Notes: generated by a model from the letters alone, not told the origin. Counted from the stretch's first letter, positions 39,400 to 49,345 are shown. The stretch is 64,000 bases of DNA from Providencia alcalifaciens (GCA_025961275.1 JAOQNJ010000001.1:2129353-2193352); one strand, 5' to 3'. Numbers and translations are program-made.

Positions 39400-39729
39400 T
39401 TATTCCCACCAAACATCAAATAGCTCTGTCACAACGATATCTTTCATGCCTTTGGCTTTCAACCAGCTTTCAACCGCTTCACGGTGCTCTTCAGTACATT
39501 TACCGATTTTTTGTAGGCAAACAATACCTTCCCAGCTCAAGTAGCCACTTGCTTCAAAAGCCAAACCATTTGGTTCAATAGCTTCAGCGATCAGTGCATC
39601 AACCGTGCTATCAACTTCTTCGATTGGTGTACCTTCTGCAAAACTCCATTTTACGATGAACCCTAATTCTTGGAATTCATCAATACGCATTTTTTTACGT
39701 AGACGACGACTGCGTTGTTGCTTAGCCAT
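39400..39729 (-). CDS. yggL: YggL family 50S ribosome-binding protein (DUF469)
   Basis: A 109-residue DUF469 protein matching E. coli YggL in length and order next to trmB. Conserved segments are RRLRKKMRIDEFQELGF and YLSWEGIVCLQKIGK. E. coli YggL has been found associated with the 50S subunit; its exact role is unclear. The start overlaps the trmB stop by one base. Confidence 0.92.
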   Translation of the reverse strand: MAKQQRSRRLRKKMRIDEFQELGFIVKWSFAEGTPIEEVDSTVDALIAEAIEPNGLAFEASGYLSWEGIVCLQKIGKCTEEHREAVESWLKAKGMKDIVVTELFDVWWE

Positions 39730-40448
39730 TATTTTGTCCTCTCAAACATTAAATCCCATACACCGTGCCCTAACCGCTGGCCGCGCTTTTCAAATTTCGT
39801 TTCTGGTCGTGTTTCTGGACGCGGAACATAATCACCGGATGATGATACGTTTTTATAACCGTCCGCGTTGCTCATTACTTCAAGCATATGTACTGCATAT
39901 GGCTCCCAATCTGTTGCCATATGGAAAACACCACCTACCGCAAGTTTATTACGGATTTTATCGGCAAAAGGCGCTTGAACAATACGACGTTTATTGTGCT
40001 TAGCCTTATGCCATGGATCTGGGAAAAATAGCTGAACCATTGATAAGCTCCCATCAGGGATCATACAATCCAGCACTTCAATCGCGTCGTGACACATAAC
40101 ACGTAAATTGGTCACATTCTCTTCTTTTGCTGAAGCAAGACAAGCTCCAACACCTGGCGCATGGACTTCAATTCCGAGAAAGTTTTTATCTGGATTTTGT
40201 GCTGCCATTGTGACCAAAGAGGTACCCATACCAAACCCTATTTCTAAAACAACCGGGTTTTGGTTATTAAAAACAGTAGCAAAATCGAAAGGCTGTGCGA
40301 CAAAATCGATTCCCATTGCCGCCCATTCACTTTGTAGCGCATCTTCTTGGCGTTGCGTCAAACGCCCTTGACGACGGACAAAGCTGCGAACGCGTCGCAT
40401 GACCCGCCCTTCTTCATTATATTCTGGGGAGATGACGTTATTGATCAT
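39729..40448 (-). CDS. trmB: tRNA (guanine-46-N7)-methyltransferase
   Basis: A 239-residue class I SAM methyltransferase forming m7G46 in tRNA. SAM loop [11 protein letters not shown], catalytic region [16 protein letters not shown] and C-terminal [16 protein letters not shown] are intact. It is divergent from mutY and coupled to yggL. Length and position agree with E. coli. Confidence 0.96.
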   Translation of the reverse strand: MINNVISPEYNEEGRVMRRVRSFVRRQGRLTQRQEDALQSEWAAMGIDFVAQPFDFATVFNNQNPVVLEIGFGMGTSLVTMAAQNPDKNFLGIEVHAPGVGACLASAKEENVTNLRVMCHDAIEVLDCMIPDGSLSMVQLFFPDPWHKAKHNKRRIVQAPFADKIRNKLAVGGVFHMATDWEPYAVHMLEVMSNADGYKNVSSSGDYVPRPETRPETKFEKRGQRLGHGVWDLMFERTK

Positions 40449-40534
40449 AATATAAAAATTCTAAGAATTATTTGCCTAATCAAGTAAATATGCTAAAAAA
40501 TAGCCGTATCCGCCTACTATTTCCAATTCGTTAA

Positions 40535-40618
40535 TATACTCTAAATAATTCGATTTGCATGTAAGCGGCTAGCAGAACCCCGCCAACAACCATGCAACTT
40601 GAAGTATGACGAGCATAA
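40535..40618. repeat. ERIC element, internally deleted
   Basis: Left end TATACTCTAAATAATTCGAT and right end CATGCAACTTGAAGTATGAC are present but the centre is lost, leaving about 84 bp. It lies in the 350-bp trmB/mutY divergent region; nothing else there is recognisable. Confidence 0.8.
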
Positions 40619-40798
40619 TAATACAGGCTTCATATTAAAGAGCAGGGAGTTTATCAAAACTCCATCAAGGATGCAGGTTAAAATTGGATAACTTTACACT
40701 CTACCACACAATAAGCGGTTTACAGCCTCTTCGGTCTATGTTGCAATCCTTGCCATTACTGATTTTTAATAGAAATAACGATAAAAATACTATACTCA

Positions 40799-41869
40799 AT
40801 GGAAGCTCAACAATTTTCACTCGCCGTGCTTAACTGGTATCAGAAATATGGTCGTAAAACTTTGCCGTGGCAAAAAGAAAAGACCTCTTATCATGTTTGG
40901 CTTTCTGAAGTTATGCTACAACAAACCCAAGTTAGCACTGTCATCCCCTATTTCGAAAATTTTATTAGCCGCTTTCCTGATGTGAAAGCACTAGCTAATG
41001 CGCCATTAGATGAGGTGTTGCACCTCTGGACTGGCCTTGGTTACTATGCCCGTGCCCGCAATCTGCATAAAGCCGCAAAGGTGGTAGCTAATGATTATCA
41101 AGGGCAGTTTCCAACCACCTTTGATGACGTCCTCGCACTACCTGGCGTTGGGCGCTCAACCGCAGGTGCTATTTTATCTCTGTCACAACAGCAGCATTAC
41201 CCTATACTTGATGGCAATGTAAAACGTGTGCTCGCACGTTGTTATGCTGTTGAAGGATGGCCGGGGAAAAAAGAAGTTGAAAACCGTCTGTGGGAGATTA
41301 GTACCAGAGTCACTCCCAAAGAAGGCGTACAATTTTTTAATCAGGCCATGATGGATTTAGGTGCGATGGTATGTACTCGCAGTAAACCAAAGTGCGAACT
41401 ATGTCCTCTCAATTTGGGGTGCGTGGCATACGCCAACCATTCTTGGCAATCCTATCCGGGCAAAAAACCTAAACAAACGATCCCCGAAAAAACAGCTTGG
41501 TTCTTGATTATGCAACAGGATCAGCAAATCTGGCTTGAGCAACGTCCACCATCTGGCATTTGGGGAGGGCTATTTGCATTCCCTCAATTTGAAACACAAG
41601 AACTGATGAATGAATGGCTTGATAACTCAGGCATTCAACATGATGCACCAGAACAATTAATTGCGTTTCGCCACACTTTCAGCCATTTTCATCTGGATAT
41701 TATTCCTGTTAAAGTTAATATTCAGGCGTTTACTTCAGCCATGGACGAAAGTAATGGACTTTGGTACAACTTAAATCTCGGTGCAACAATCGGCCTCGCA
41801 GCGCCAGTTGAAGGCTTATTAAAACAACTTGCTGTACCGCATGATATTTTGAGGATAAATAATGAGTAG
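40799..41869 (+). CDS. mutY: Adenine DNA glycosylase MutY
   Basis: A 356-residue base-excision glycosylase removing adenine opposite 8-oxoguanine. The catalytic Glu is in [17 protein letters not shown]. The helix-hairpin-helix and catalytic Asp are in [13 protein letters not shown] and [10 protein letters not shown]. The 4Fe-4S cluster motif is [17 protein letters not shown]. The Nudix-like C-terminal domain includes [12 protein letters not shown]. It overlaps yggX by 8 bases, the E. coli arrangement. Confidence 0.97.
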   Translation: MEAQQFSLAVLNWYQKYGRKTLPWQKEKTSYHVWLSEVMLQQTQVSTVIPYFENFISRFPDVKALANAPLDEVLHLWTGLGYYARARNLHKAAKVVANDYQGQFPTTFDDVLALPGVGRSTAGAILSLSQQQHYPILDGNVKRVLARCYAVEGWPGKKEVENRLWEISTRVTPKEGVQFFNQAMMDLGAMVCTRSKPKCELCPLNLGCVAYANHSWQSYPGKKPKQTIPEKTAWFLIMQQDQQIWLEQRPPSGIWGGLFAFPQFETQELMNEWLDNSGIQHDAPEQLIAFRHTFSHFHLDIIPVKVNIQAFTSAMDESNGLWYNLNLGATIGLAAPVEGLLKQLAVPHDILRINNE

Positions 41870-42131
41870 AACAATTTTTTGTACTTTTTTACAACGTGAT
41901 GCTGATGGTCAAGATTTTCAGCTGTATCCCGGTGAAATAGGAAAACGTATTTTTAATGAGATTTCGAAAGAAGCATGGAGTCAATGGATGACAAAGCAAA
42001 CCATGCTGATTAATGAAAAAAAACTCAATACCATGAACCCTAATGACCGCAAATTGCTGGAACAAGAGATGGTTAAGTTTTTATTCGAAGGGCACGATAT
42101 TCATATCGACGGCTACACACCTGAACAATAA
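41862..42131 (+). CDS. yggX: YggX, Fe(II)-trafficking/oxidative-damage protection protein
   Basis: An 89-residue small protein starting [20 protein letters not shown]. It contains the conserved Cys7, [14 protein letters not shown] and [15 protein letters not shown]. It is SoxRS-linked in E. coli and Salmonella and protects iron-sulfur clusters. The function fits its neighbour MutY, a cluster protein. Translationally coupled to mutY. Confidence 0.95.
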   Translation: MSRTIFCTFLQRDADGQDFQLYPGEIGKRIFNEISKEAWSQWMTKQTMLINEKKLNTMNPNDRKLLEQEMVKFLFEGHDIHIDGYTPEQ

Positions 42132-42148
42132 TTGATTGGTTTTACCTG

Positions 42149-42272
42149 TTATCTACTAACTCGAATTGCATTTAGACGACAAACAACGTTATTCAAAGTC
42201 GCAGCAAAGGTATGCGACTTAACGACTGACTGAGTATAGTTAACGACAATGCAATTTGAAGTATAACGGGCT
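42149..42272. repeat. ERIC-like element, diverged
   Basis: Begins TCTACTAACTCGAATTGCAT and ends GCAATTTGAAGTATAACGGG, about 124 bp. The core is strongly altered. It separates yggX from mltC. Confidence 0.65.
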
Positions 42273-42301
42273 TAGACCACCTGCTTGATACTGTGGATCG
42301 T

Positions 42302-43375
42302 ATGAAAAAACTGTTAGCGATGACGTTGCTGGTACCTCTTATCGTCTCTTGCTCCAGCACAAAAGAGTCCAATTATAATCCCGATTATGTAAAAGACACG
42401 AATGGGTTCGATATTCTTATGGGACAATTTGCCCACAATATCGAGAATATATGGGGAATAAAAGAAGTCCTCATTGCCGGGCCTAAAGACTATGTAAAAT
42501 ATACTGATCAATATCGCACCCGAAGCCACATCAACTTTGATGCGGGGACAATCACAGTAGAGACTATTTCCGCAGTAGAGCCATCAGAACATTTGAAAAA
42601 ATCGATTGTTACTACCCTATTGATGGGGGACGATCCAAACTCTATCGACCTTTACTCCGACATTAATGATATTCCACACAGTAAAGAACCGTTCCTATTT
42701 GGCCAAGTACTAGATAACGCTGGCGAACCCATTCGCTGGGAATGGCGTGCAACAAAATATGCTGATTACCTTGTTACTAATAAAATGCAGCGCAGGCAGT
42801 CAGGTATGAATGTTGTTTGGTCGGTAACTATGCAGCTAGTACCAAACCACCTTGATAAACGCGCTCATAAATACCTTCCTTATATTAAAAAGGCATCAGC
42901 GAAATATGGGGTCGATGAATCACTAATCTTAGCAATTATGCAGATTGAATCGAGTTTTAACCCTTATGCAGTAAGCCGTTCTGATGCATTAGGTCTGATG
43001 CAGATTATGCCAAATAGCGCGGGTAAAGATGTTTTCCGTTCCCAAGGTAAATCAGGTGTACCAAGTCGTAGCTACCTGTTTGATCCTGAGCGTAATATCG
43101 ATACTGGTACCGCTTATATTGCCATTTTGCAAAATAACTATCTGGGTGAAATACAAAATTCAACTTCACGCCGTTATGCTGTTATTACGGCTTATAATGG
43201 TGGTGCAGGAAGTGTATTACGCGTTTTCCACAGTGATAGAAAACAAGCAGCACAGAAGATCAATAATTTAGAGCCGGGTGAAGTGTATGAAACACTATCA
43301 ACTAAGCACCCAGCGGCAGAATCTCGCAATTATCTTCTGAAAGTTAATAAAGCGCAGAAAAATTATTTGCGTTAA
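42302..43375 (+). CDS. mltC: Membrane-bound lytic murein transglycosylase C
   Basis: A 357-residue lipoprotein cleaving peptidoglycan with 1,6-anhydro product formation. The lipobox is LIVSC, close after [12 protein letters not shown]. The catalytic Glu is in [34 protein letters not shown] and [12 protein letters not shown] [11 protein letters not shown] are conserved SLT-family elements. I choose the ATG at 42302; a GTG three codons upstream is possible. Same place as in E. coli. Confidence 0.96.
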   Translation: MKKLLAMTLLVPLIVSCSSTKESNYNPDYVKDTNGFDILMGQFAHNIENIWGIKEVLIAGPKDYVKYTDQYRTRSHINFDAGTITVETISAVEPSEHLKKSIVTTLLMGDDPNSIDLYSDINDIPHSKEPFLFGQVLDNAGEPIRWEWRATKYADYLVTNKMQRRQSGMNVVWSVTMQLVPNHLDKRAHKYLPYIKKASAKYGVDESLILAIMQIESSFNPYAVSRSDALGLMQIMPNSAGKDVFRSQGKSGVPSRSYLFDPERNIDTGTAYIAILQNNYLGEIQNSTSRRYAVITAYNGGAGSVLRVFHSDRKQAAQKINNLEPGEVYETLSTKHPAAESRNYLLKVNKAQKNYLR

Positions 43376-43420
43376 CGTTGACAAGAAGTCGTAGCAATAA
43401 ACTTAAGCCACTTAACATAC

Positions 43421-43462
43421 AAAGCCAGTTAGCGATGAGAATGAAATTACTGGCTTTTCATT
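43421..43462 (+). terminator. Terminator after mltC
   Basis: The 9-bp stem AAAGCCAGT / ACTGGCTTT with a 19-nt loop is followed by TCATTTTAT, 45 bp after the mltC stop. Confidence 0.7.
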
Positions 43463-43554
43463 TTATCGCTTGCATTTTTATTGCTCACATTGGTTAATCA
43501 TTAGCTAAGATGTTGAAAAAAAGAGCATCCAGTCAAAACTTTTCAGAATGAGTG

Positions 43555-43583
43555 TTGACTCCCACAATGAAATCAGGTTTAAT
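43555..43583 (+). promoter_or_regulatory. Promoter of tRNA-Phe
   Basis: -35 TTGACT and -10 TTTAAT are 17 bp apart and end 10 bp before the tRNA. They are followed by a GC-rich discriminator (ACGCCTC) as expected for stringently controlled stable RNA. Confidence 0.85.
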
Positions 43584-43593
43584 ACGCCTCGTT

Positions 43594-43669
43594 GCCCGGA
43601 TAGCTCAGTCGGTAGAGCAGGGGATTGAAAATCCCCGTGTCCTTGGTTCGATTCCGAGTCCGGGCACCA
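43594..43669 (+). tRNA. tRNA-Phe (anticodon GAA)
   Basis: A 76-nt tRNA identical, as far as I recall, to E. coli tRNA-Phe: GCCCGGA acceptor arm, anticodon loop TTGAAAA, TTCGATT T-loop and encoded CCA. tRNA-Phe genes are common integration sites, and an integrase gene starts 131 bp downstream, so the 3' half is the likely attachment site. No second copy of the tRNA 3' end is seen in the window. Confidence 0.97.
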
Positions 43670-43678
43670 CGCATTTAT

Positions 43679-43704
43679 AACCCTCGCTTCGGCGGGGGTT
43701 TTTG
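43679..43704 (+). terminator. Terminator after tRNA-Phe
   Basis: CCCTCGC-TTC-GGCGGGGG stem followed by TTTTTGC, right behind the tRNA. Confidence 0.8.
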
Positions 43705-43799
43705 CTTTCTATATCATTAACTTATTGGTTTATCAGTGAATTCCATCTTTCACTCATCACCGTAATCGCTTCACGGTGGTACAGAATAGTGGTACATTC

Positions 43800-45476
43800 A
43801 TGAGTACGATGATACAGCCAACTAAGAACCGATATGGGGTTTACATCCTCAGAATGGCAGTCCCTGCCGAACTCAAAAGCACGCTTGGAAAAGGTGAGAT
43901 TAAGCGTTCACTAAAAACTAAAGATCTTGCAGAAGCAAAACTTAGAGCTCCAGCCGTTACTGCCTTAATGCAAGCTGAAATAGAGTACGCCAGAAAAATC
44001 CTCAACGCTGAACTGTCTGTCACAGATGATGATATCGAACGTATTGCATCCGTCTGGTTGACTTTTATCCTTTCCAAGCCTGAACTCGTCAAAGAACGTT
44101 ATCTATCCGATTACCCTTATGGTTTAGACCTTACGCTTGAAAGTAGAACAATTGTTGAGTACTTAAGGCAGGAAAATAATGTAAGTGCTAGCTACGATGC
44201 ACCAGATATCAGCGTAATGCTGGGATACTCAGATCCATACCCATCGATTACCCCAGAACAACGTGATATTGAAATCCTACAGCTCGTTAAAAATGAGCTG
44301 GCTGAGGCTCTAGAACTCTTCCCCGCTCAGCTAACTCCGAGATGGATAATCAAGTTAGCGTGGCGATTAGCTGACTATAGAAACCAAGCAGCAGGAATGC
44401 TGGCGGAAGGTATCGTTCTTGAGTACAAGGCGACTGAAATACACGAAGAGACCAAAGCTTCAATATCATTTAGTGAACTATTTGAAGAATATAAAGAATA
44501 TATTCATCGTGCCGAGCCTAAAAGAGCTGAATCTCGTATTCGTGACTACTCTGTAGCCATTAACCGATTCATCGAATTCATCGGCGGCAAGCCAATAAAC
44601 ACCATCAATAAAATCGACCTTGCTGAGTTTCGAATTCTACTAGAAAAGCTACCATTCCGAGCAAATAAAGAAACCAAACGCTTACCACTACAGAAGCAAA
44701 CTGAATTACAGGGCAAGAAGATTAGCCCTGCGACAGTCAAAAACCAATTAATGGCTATATCTGCTGTTTTTAGCTTAGCAGAGCAAAACGGGGTAATTGA
44801 TGTTAATCCTATCAGCCAACTACCTAAACGCAAGACGACCACTACAGAGCAAAAAAATCCAACATTTACTGAGGCAGAAATCACTCAGATATTCCAACTC
44901 CCCGTTTTTAGAGGAGAAAAGACACCACATGGTGCAATCGCTTATTGGCTGCCAATCATACAGTACTATACTGGTGCTAGAGTCGAAGAAATCGCTCAGC
45001 TATATGTAAAAAACATCCGTCATGATAAAGGCATTACTTGCATCGATATAGAAAACACTGACGACCAATCGACGAAAACAGGATTATCCCGTACAGTTCC
45101 ACTTAATGAACATATCATTGAGTTAGGCTTTCTTGACTACGTCAATAGCCGCCGCGGTCAAACTTTGCTTTTTGATGTTAAAAAGAATCCTGCAGGAAAA
45201 TACTCATACAATGTTGGTCGCTGGTGGGGAAAATATATTCGCTCTAATGGCATCTCTCGTAAAGATATCAAGCCAAACCATAGCTTTAGGCATACGTTTA
45301 TCACACTTTGCCGAAGCACCAACGCCAGAAAAGATGTTCAAAATGATATTGTTGGTCACGCTCAGGAAGACGTCAGCGGTGGGTACGGCTCATATCCTAT
45401 TGAGGCTAAAAAAGATCTTGTTGAAAAAATTCCACGGCTCAATCTTCAACGTCTTAGCATCTGGGAGCGTTCGTAA
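43800..45476 (+). CDS. Tyrosine-family site-specific integrase of the island
   Basis: A 558-residue tyrosine recombinase (ATG at 43800; a GTG at 43776 would add eight residues and cannot be excluded). The N-terminal DUF6538-like arm-binding domain contains GVYILRMAVPAELKSTLG. A core-binding domain covers about 210-350. The catalytic domain has Arg in YTGARVEEIAQL, the H-x-x-R box HSFRHTF, His in GHAQED and the nucleophile Tyr in GGYGSYP. It looks intact. It should integrate the element into the adjacent tRNA-Phe. Confidence 0.92.
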   Translation: MSTMIQPTKNRYGVYILRMAVPAELKSTLGKGEIKRSLKTKDLAEAKLRAPAVTALMQAEIEYARKILNAELSVTDDDIERIASVWLTFILSKPELVKERYLSDYPYGLDLTLESRTIVEYLRQENNVSASYDAPDISVMLGYSDPYPSITPEQRDIEILQLVKNELAEALELFPAQLTPRWIIKLAWRLADYRNQAAGMLAEGIVLEYKATEIHEETKASISFSELFEEYKEYIHRAEPKRAESRIRDYSVAINRFIEFIGGKPINTINKIDLAEFRILLEKLPFRANKETKRLPLQKQTELQGKKISPATVKNQLMAISAVFSLAEQNGVIDVNPISQLPKRKTTTTEQKNPTFTEAEITQIFQLPVFRGEKTPHGAIAYWLPIIQYYTGARVEEIAQLYVKNIRHDKGITCIDIENTDDQSTKTGLSRTVPLNEHIIELGFLDYVNSRRGQTLLFDVKKNPAGKYSYNVGRWWGKYIRSNGISRKDIKPNHSFRHTFITLCRSTNARKDVQNDIVGHAQEDVSGGYGSYPIEAKKDLVEKIPRLNLQRLSIWERS

Positions 45477-45789
45477 CCCCACTTATCTACGGCAGGGTTA
45501 ACTATGCCAATTTATTGATGACACAAAACCATATACTCATCGCAGCCACTTTCAGCTTACAAATTGTTACACTTTTAGTTTTTACCGTCCCCATCGCGCA
45601 AATTCAACGTGGGGACATTTAAGCATAAGAATATTACTTTACAACAAGATAGCGAACAAGTACTCTGCAGCCAGAGCCAAGGTTATACTGAGGCTCAAAT
45701 GATAGCGGAGTTCAGCTCCGCCCGAATGGTATACACAGTGCCATTCATGCCGTTCGCCACCACGAATAGTGTGGCAGAGTACTTACTCT
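45477..45789 (+). other. Structured leader region before the primase gene
   Basis: A 313-bp region without a convincing gene. It contains two hairpins: GTCCCCA ... TGGGGAC at 45587-45616 and GCGGAG-TTCAG-CTCCGC at about 45700-45716. In phage P4 the leader of the replication operon holds the immunity RNA. A similar role here is only an analogy. A 64-codon open frame from a GTG at 45609 lacks a ribosome-binding site and I do not call it. Confidence 0.5.
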
Positions 45790-48245
45790 ATGTTCCAATT
45801 TGATTTTAAGTCGTTTAACAACGATTATTCTATCTCAGATGTTTTCACCAAACTAGCTAGCATAATCACAATTCCTTGTGGTTCAGGCACCCTAGAGCCA
45901 GAAGATGAGACCTGTCCATTTTGTAGACATAAAAATGCTTTTCGCTTTCATACTAATAGCAACCAATACCATTGCTATTCTTGTGAAGAACACGGTGTGT
46001 ACTTGACCTCATTCAAAAAGTATTAGGTTTAACAAGTGTGTTTGAAGCCGCTCGCTATCTATCTCGTATGTCGAGTGAAATTCCATCAGTTCCCCCCATA
46101 GAAATCGTCGAGGAAGATAACCGAGATCATAACGTGATTTCAAGCGTGTGCATGGATATTGCCCTTCACTATGCCAAAAATCTGGTTGACGAAGCATTAG
46201 ATTATCAAGTTGAGCAACGTGGACACTCACAGCTACTACTTGAACAACACCATATCGGTATTGCAGATGGGCAGTGCTACGCCACGTTATCCGGTGAATA
46301 TGATGATAAAACCCTCTTAGCTGCCGGTATGTTTCGTGAAGTTAATGGTCGCATTATCGATTTTGTGCCTGCTGGGGTATATGTCTACCCACACTTTCAC
46401 GATGGAAGGATCGTTCGCTTTACCTTTAAAGACCCGAAAAAAAGCTTCAAGTATCAGCAACCGAAAAAATACTGGTTGCCAGAGGCACATTGGTATGGGC
46501 AGCAAACACTGGAAAAGCCCGGAACGATTGCACTTGTGGAAGGCGAAAATGACGCCTTGACGCTAATTGAAGCAGGATATACAGGCCCCGTACTTGCATC
46601 CATCGGCTCACTTAGCCAATCGCAAGTTGATTATATCAATTCTCTGAGACGTCCTATCAATACTTACTTTGATAATGATGATGCTGGTGACCGATACCGT
46701 TCTAAATTCCCATCCGCAACGCATTACATTGTGCCAGAACGTGGCAGTGATATTGATGAATTTATTCGTGAAGGTGGCGATTGGCAAGCACTCGAAGCTG
46801 AGCAAACATTTATACCTCTCATAGAAACGCCCGTTAGCAATCTACCAAACTCCTGCGGTGCTGAAGGCTTCAATGACGTAGGTAATGCTAACCGCTTTGC
46901 TCGGCGGTTTGGTCATGATTTACGCTATGTACGTGAAAATGACAGCTTCATTCATTTTATTGATAACCAGTGGAAGCCCGCAGGTGTTCAGGTGCTGGAG
47001 TACATCAAGCAAGTTGCTGCTGAAATGCTAGCAGAAGGTCATAAGGTGCTAGCAGATGACGAAACTAAAGGCACTGAGCTAATAAAAGCAGCCAGACAAC
47101 TTCATAACCTACCGAAGTTAAAGGCAGCGATTGAGCTAGTCAAACCTAAAGTTGAAATTTGCATAGCAGACCTTGATTCCGACCCTATGCTACTTGGGGT
47201 GGGTAACGGTGTTATAGATTTAAAAACAGGTGAATACCGTGAGAACCGCCGTCTAGACCTTATCACACGTTATACGCCAGTTGATTTCAATCCGAATGCA
47301 AAATGCCCAACATGGGAGCGATTCATTAATGATATCACCGTCAGCGATACTGAACTCGCTAGCTTCTTGCAACGGCTGGTGGGTTACTTCTTAACAGGTC
47401 GAACAGATGAACAGCTTTTGTTTTTCTTCTACGGTCACGGTAGCAACGACAAATCCACGTTCATTCAGATTATTCAGTCACTGATGGGCAGTTATGCCAC
47501 CCAGATTAACAGTGATGTGCTCATGATGAATAAAAACAGCGGAGGTCCTAATGCCTCATTAGCCAAGCTACCGGGAAAGCGATTAGTGGTTGCCAATGAG
47601 TTGCCTGAGAATGGTCGCCTTGATGATACGCTCATTAAAGCCATGACAGGTGGAGATACCTTAGTCGCTAGACAGGTATACGGCAAGCACGAGCTAGAGT
47701 TTCAGTCACAATTCAGCTTACTGATTATCGGCAACCACAAGCCCGCCATTCACGATATGTCTCACGGTATGTGGCGGCGGATGTGCTTAATTCCTTTTGC
47801 GGCAAACTTCACGGCAGCTCAGATTGACCCTGAATTACCTGTAAAATTAGGAAAAGAGCTACAAGGGATCTTAAATTGGGCACTGAAAGGCGTACAGGCA
47901 TGGCATGCTGAAGGTCTTAAATGCTCACTCCCTGCTGCGGTTATTGCAGCTAACGATGACTATCGCCAAGAAAGCGACCTCATTGGTGAATTTCTTGAAA
48001 GTTGTCTGCAAGAACCGGATGCTTACACCGCAGCCAGCGAACTTTATCAAGCGTTTTTAAGTTTTGCCAGTGAAGGTAACGAGTGGCGAATGACGCAACG
48101 AATATTCACGAAGAAAATGGTCGAACGTGGCTTTGAGAAAGTCAGACGGAATAACAAGGCGGGATTTAGAGGAATTGCCTTACTTGACCCTGACTTGGCT
48201 CCGCTGAGTACTCATAAAGTGATCAATCCGATCTTTGTAGTCTAA
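45790..48245 (+). pseudogene. P4-alpha-type primase/helicase, frameshifted
   Basis: The N-terminal zinc finger (CPFCRHKNAF ... HCYSCEEHG) is at 45790-46026. The rest continues in another frame from about 45999 to 48245: TOPRIM primase (IALVEGENDALTLIEAG, FDNDDAGD) and a superfamily 3 helicase (FFYGHGSNDKSTF, KRLVVANELPENG, IIGNHKP). The frames join if one base is restored near 45997, giving HGDVLDLIQKVLGL as in intact primases. The Walker A motif reads GSNDKS, with Asp for the invariant Gly. Intact length would be about 818 residues, near P4 alpha (777). A separate protein from a GTG or ATG near 46038 would lack the zinc finger. Confidence 0.85.
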
Positions 48246-48249
48246 CCTG

Positions 48250-48336
48250 GAGTGCCGATTAAACGGCATATTAGTAAACTTTTTCTGTGAATTCTCTCTA
48301 TGGAAAGTTTATGAAAATGCTGAAAAGTCGGCACTC
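48250..48336 (+). ncRNA. Nested stem structure between primase and small ORF
   Basis: An outer 9-bp stem GAGTGCCGA (48250-48258) / TCGGCACTC (48328-48336) encloses an 8-bp stem TAAACTTT (48275-48282) / AAAGTTTA (48304-48311). An alternative small hairpin TGCCG-ATTAAA-CGGCA uses the left outer arm. This may be a structured RNA or a protein-binding site; no known family is recognised. Confidence 0.45.
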
Positions 48337-48391
48337 TATTCTTTCACTTATTATGAGTGAAGAGTAGTCAAGCGTCCAATGGGAGAAAACC

Positions 48392-48691
48392 GTGAACAGA
48401 AATACCATAACCATATTTGAAACCTCAAACAGAACTGACTTGCTTGAACCCGCTTTTGATATCGACTTGCATACGATGGGAACTCTTCCAGAAGAAGTTC
48501 AAGAAGAAATCCTTAAACACATCGATAAGTCGTACTCTGAATGCCGCCTATCTGAAAATGATGTGCTCTGGAAGGCTAATTGCCTGAAAGAAATCATTGA
48601 GCCGCTTGGCAGCGTTAACATGCGGTTTTGCAATAAGCGGTCAAGATACAAGTCATTAAAACGTGCTTACCCGAGCGTCACATGGTTATAA
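48392..48691 (+). CDS. Hypothetical protein of the island
   Basis: A 99-residue acidic-to-neutral protein, MNRNTITIFETSNRTDLLEP at the start, with a helical middle (LPEEVQEEILKHIDKSYSECRL) and a basic end (CNKRSRYKSLKRAYPS). I do not recognise it. The reading frame has a fair upstream AGTGGGAGA-like purine stretch (GGGAG 12 bp before the start), and it is followed at once by a terminator, so it is probably a real gene. Confidence 0.55.
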   Translation: MNRNTITIFETSNRTDLLEPAFDIDLHTMGTLPEEVQEEILKHIDKSYSECRLSENDVLWKANCLKEIIEPLGSVNMRFCNKRSRYKSLKRAYPSVTWL

Positions 48692-48695
48692 CATA

Positions 48696-48718
48696 AAGCA
48701 GGGGCAACCCTGCTTTTC
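48696..48718 (+). terminator. Terminator after the small island gene
   Basis: AAGCAGGG-GCAA-CCCTGCTT stem followed by TTC. The 21 bases from 48698 recur exactly at 54163-54183. Confidence 0.8.
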
Positions 48719-48914
48719 TTCCCCATAGGAACTAGCAAGCAAAACCGCCAGCCTTCCAAACAGTATCAAGCTCAAGAAATTCGGATGTTATTAACTTTTT
48801 AGATTTACAATCATAAGAAACTGTAGATAATTTAACTTATAGAAACACCTTAACCAATAACCACCTGATTTTATACAGTAGCCACCATAATGAACAGGAA
48901 AAGGGATCACACTC

Positions 48915-49340
48915 ATGGAACAACGTTGTTTATTCACGGAAGGAAGCATCAGCCTGCCTGAGGGCTACAAAGAACAAACCGTCAACATTCTAATTTCCCC
49001 CACTGGCAATGCGGTTAACATTTCTCGGGATGACAAACCCGCTGATGAAACCTTTGATGACTATGTTGCTCGCCAAAAGCAACTCTTGCAACGCTCCTTG
49101 AAAGATTGGCAACTCCTTGAAGAAAAGCCTTCGGTGCTCGGTGAGGATGGTATTCACGGCCATCTTATCAGTTCACGCTACCGCCCGAATAAAAAGCAGC
49201 AAGTCTATCAAATTCAAGCCGTTTACCCTTTCAGTGATACCCAAACCCTGATTTTTACCCTGTCATCGCCTAACGCCTTTAACGATGAGCAATGGGCATG
49301 GATGAATACCCTTCTACTTAGCTTTCAACCAAGAGGGTAA
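48915..49340 (+). CDS. Eag-type chaperone (DUF1795/DcrB-like) for a T6SS Rhs effector
   Basis: A 141-residue DUF1795 protein (EGSISLPEGYKEQTVNILIS, VYQIQAVYPFSDTQTLIFTL). Eag chaperones bind the transmembrane segments next to the PAAR domain of T6SS effectors, keep them soluble and load them on VgrG. Immediately downstream (5 bp) is an Rhs protein with exactly such an N-terminus, so the pair is functional by context. A good Shine-Dalgarno (AGGAAAAGGG) precedes it. Confidence 0.9.
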   Translation: MEQRCLFTEGSISLPEGYKEQTVNILISPTGNAVNISRDDKPADETFDDYVARQKQLLQRSLKDWQLLEEKPSVLGEDGIHGHLISSRYRPNKKQQVYQIQAVYPFSDTQTLIFTLSSPNAFNDEQWAWMNTLLLSFQPRG

Positions 49341-49345
49341 TCACC

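Noticed and set aside
45609..45803. 64-codon open frame before the primase
   Set aside because: GTG start without ribosome-binding site, overlaps the primase start and contains the hairpins of the leader; no recognisable similarity.
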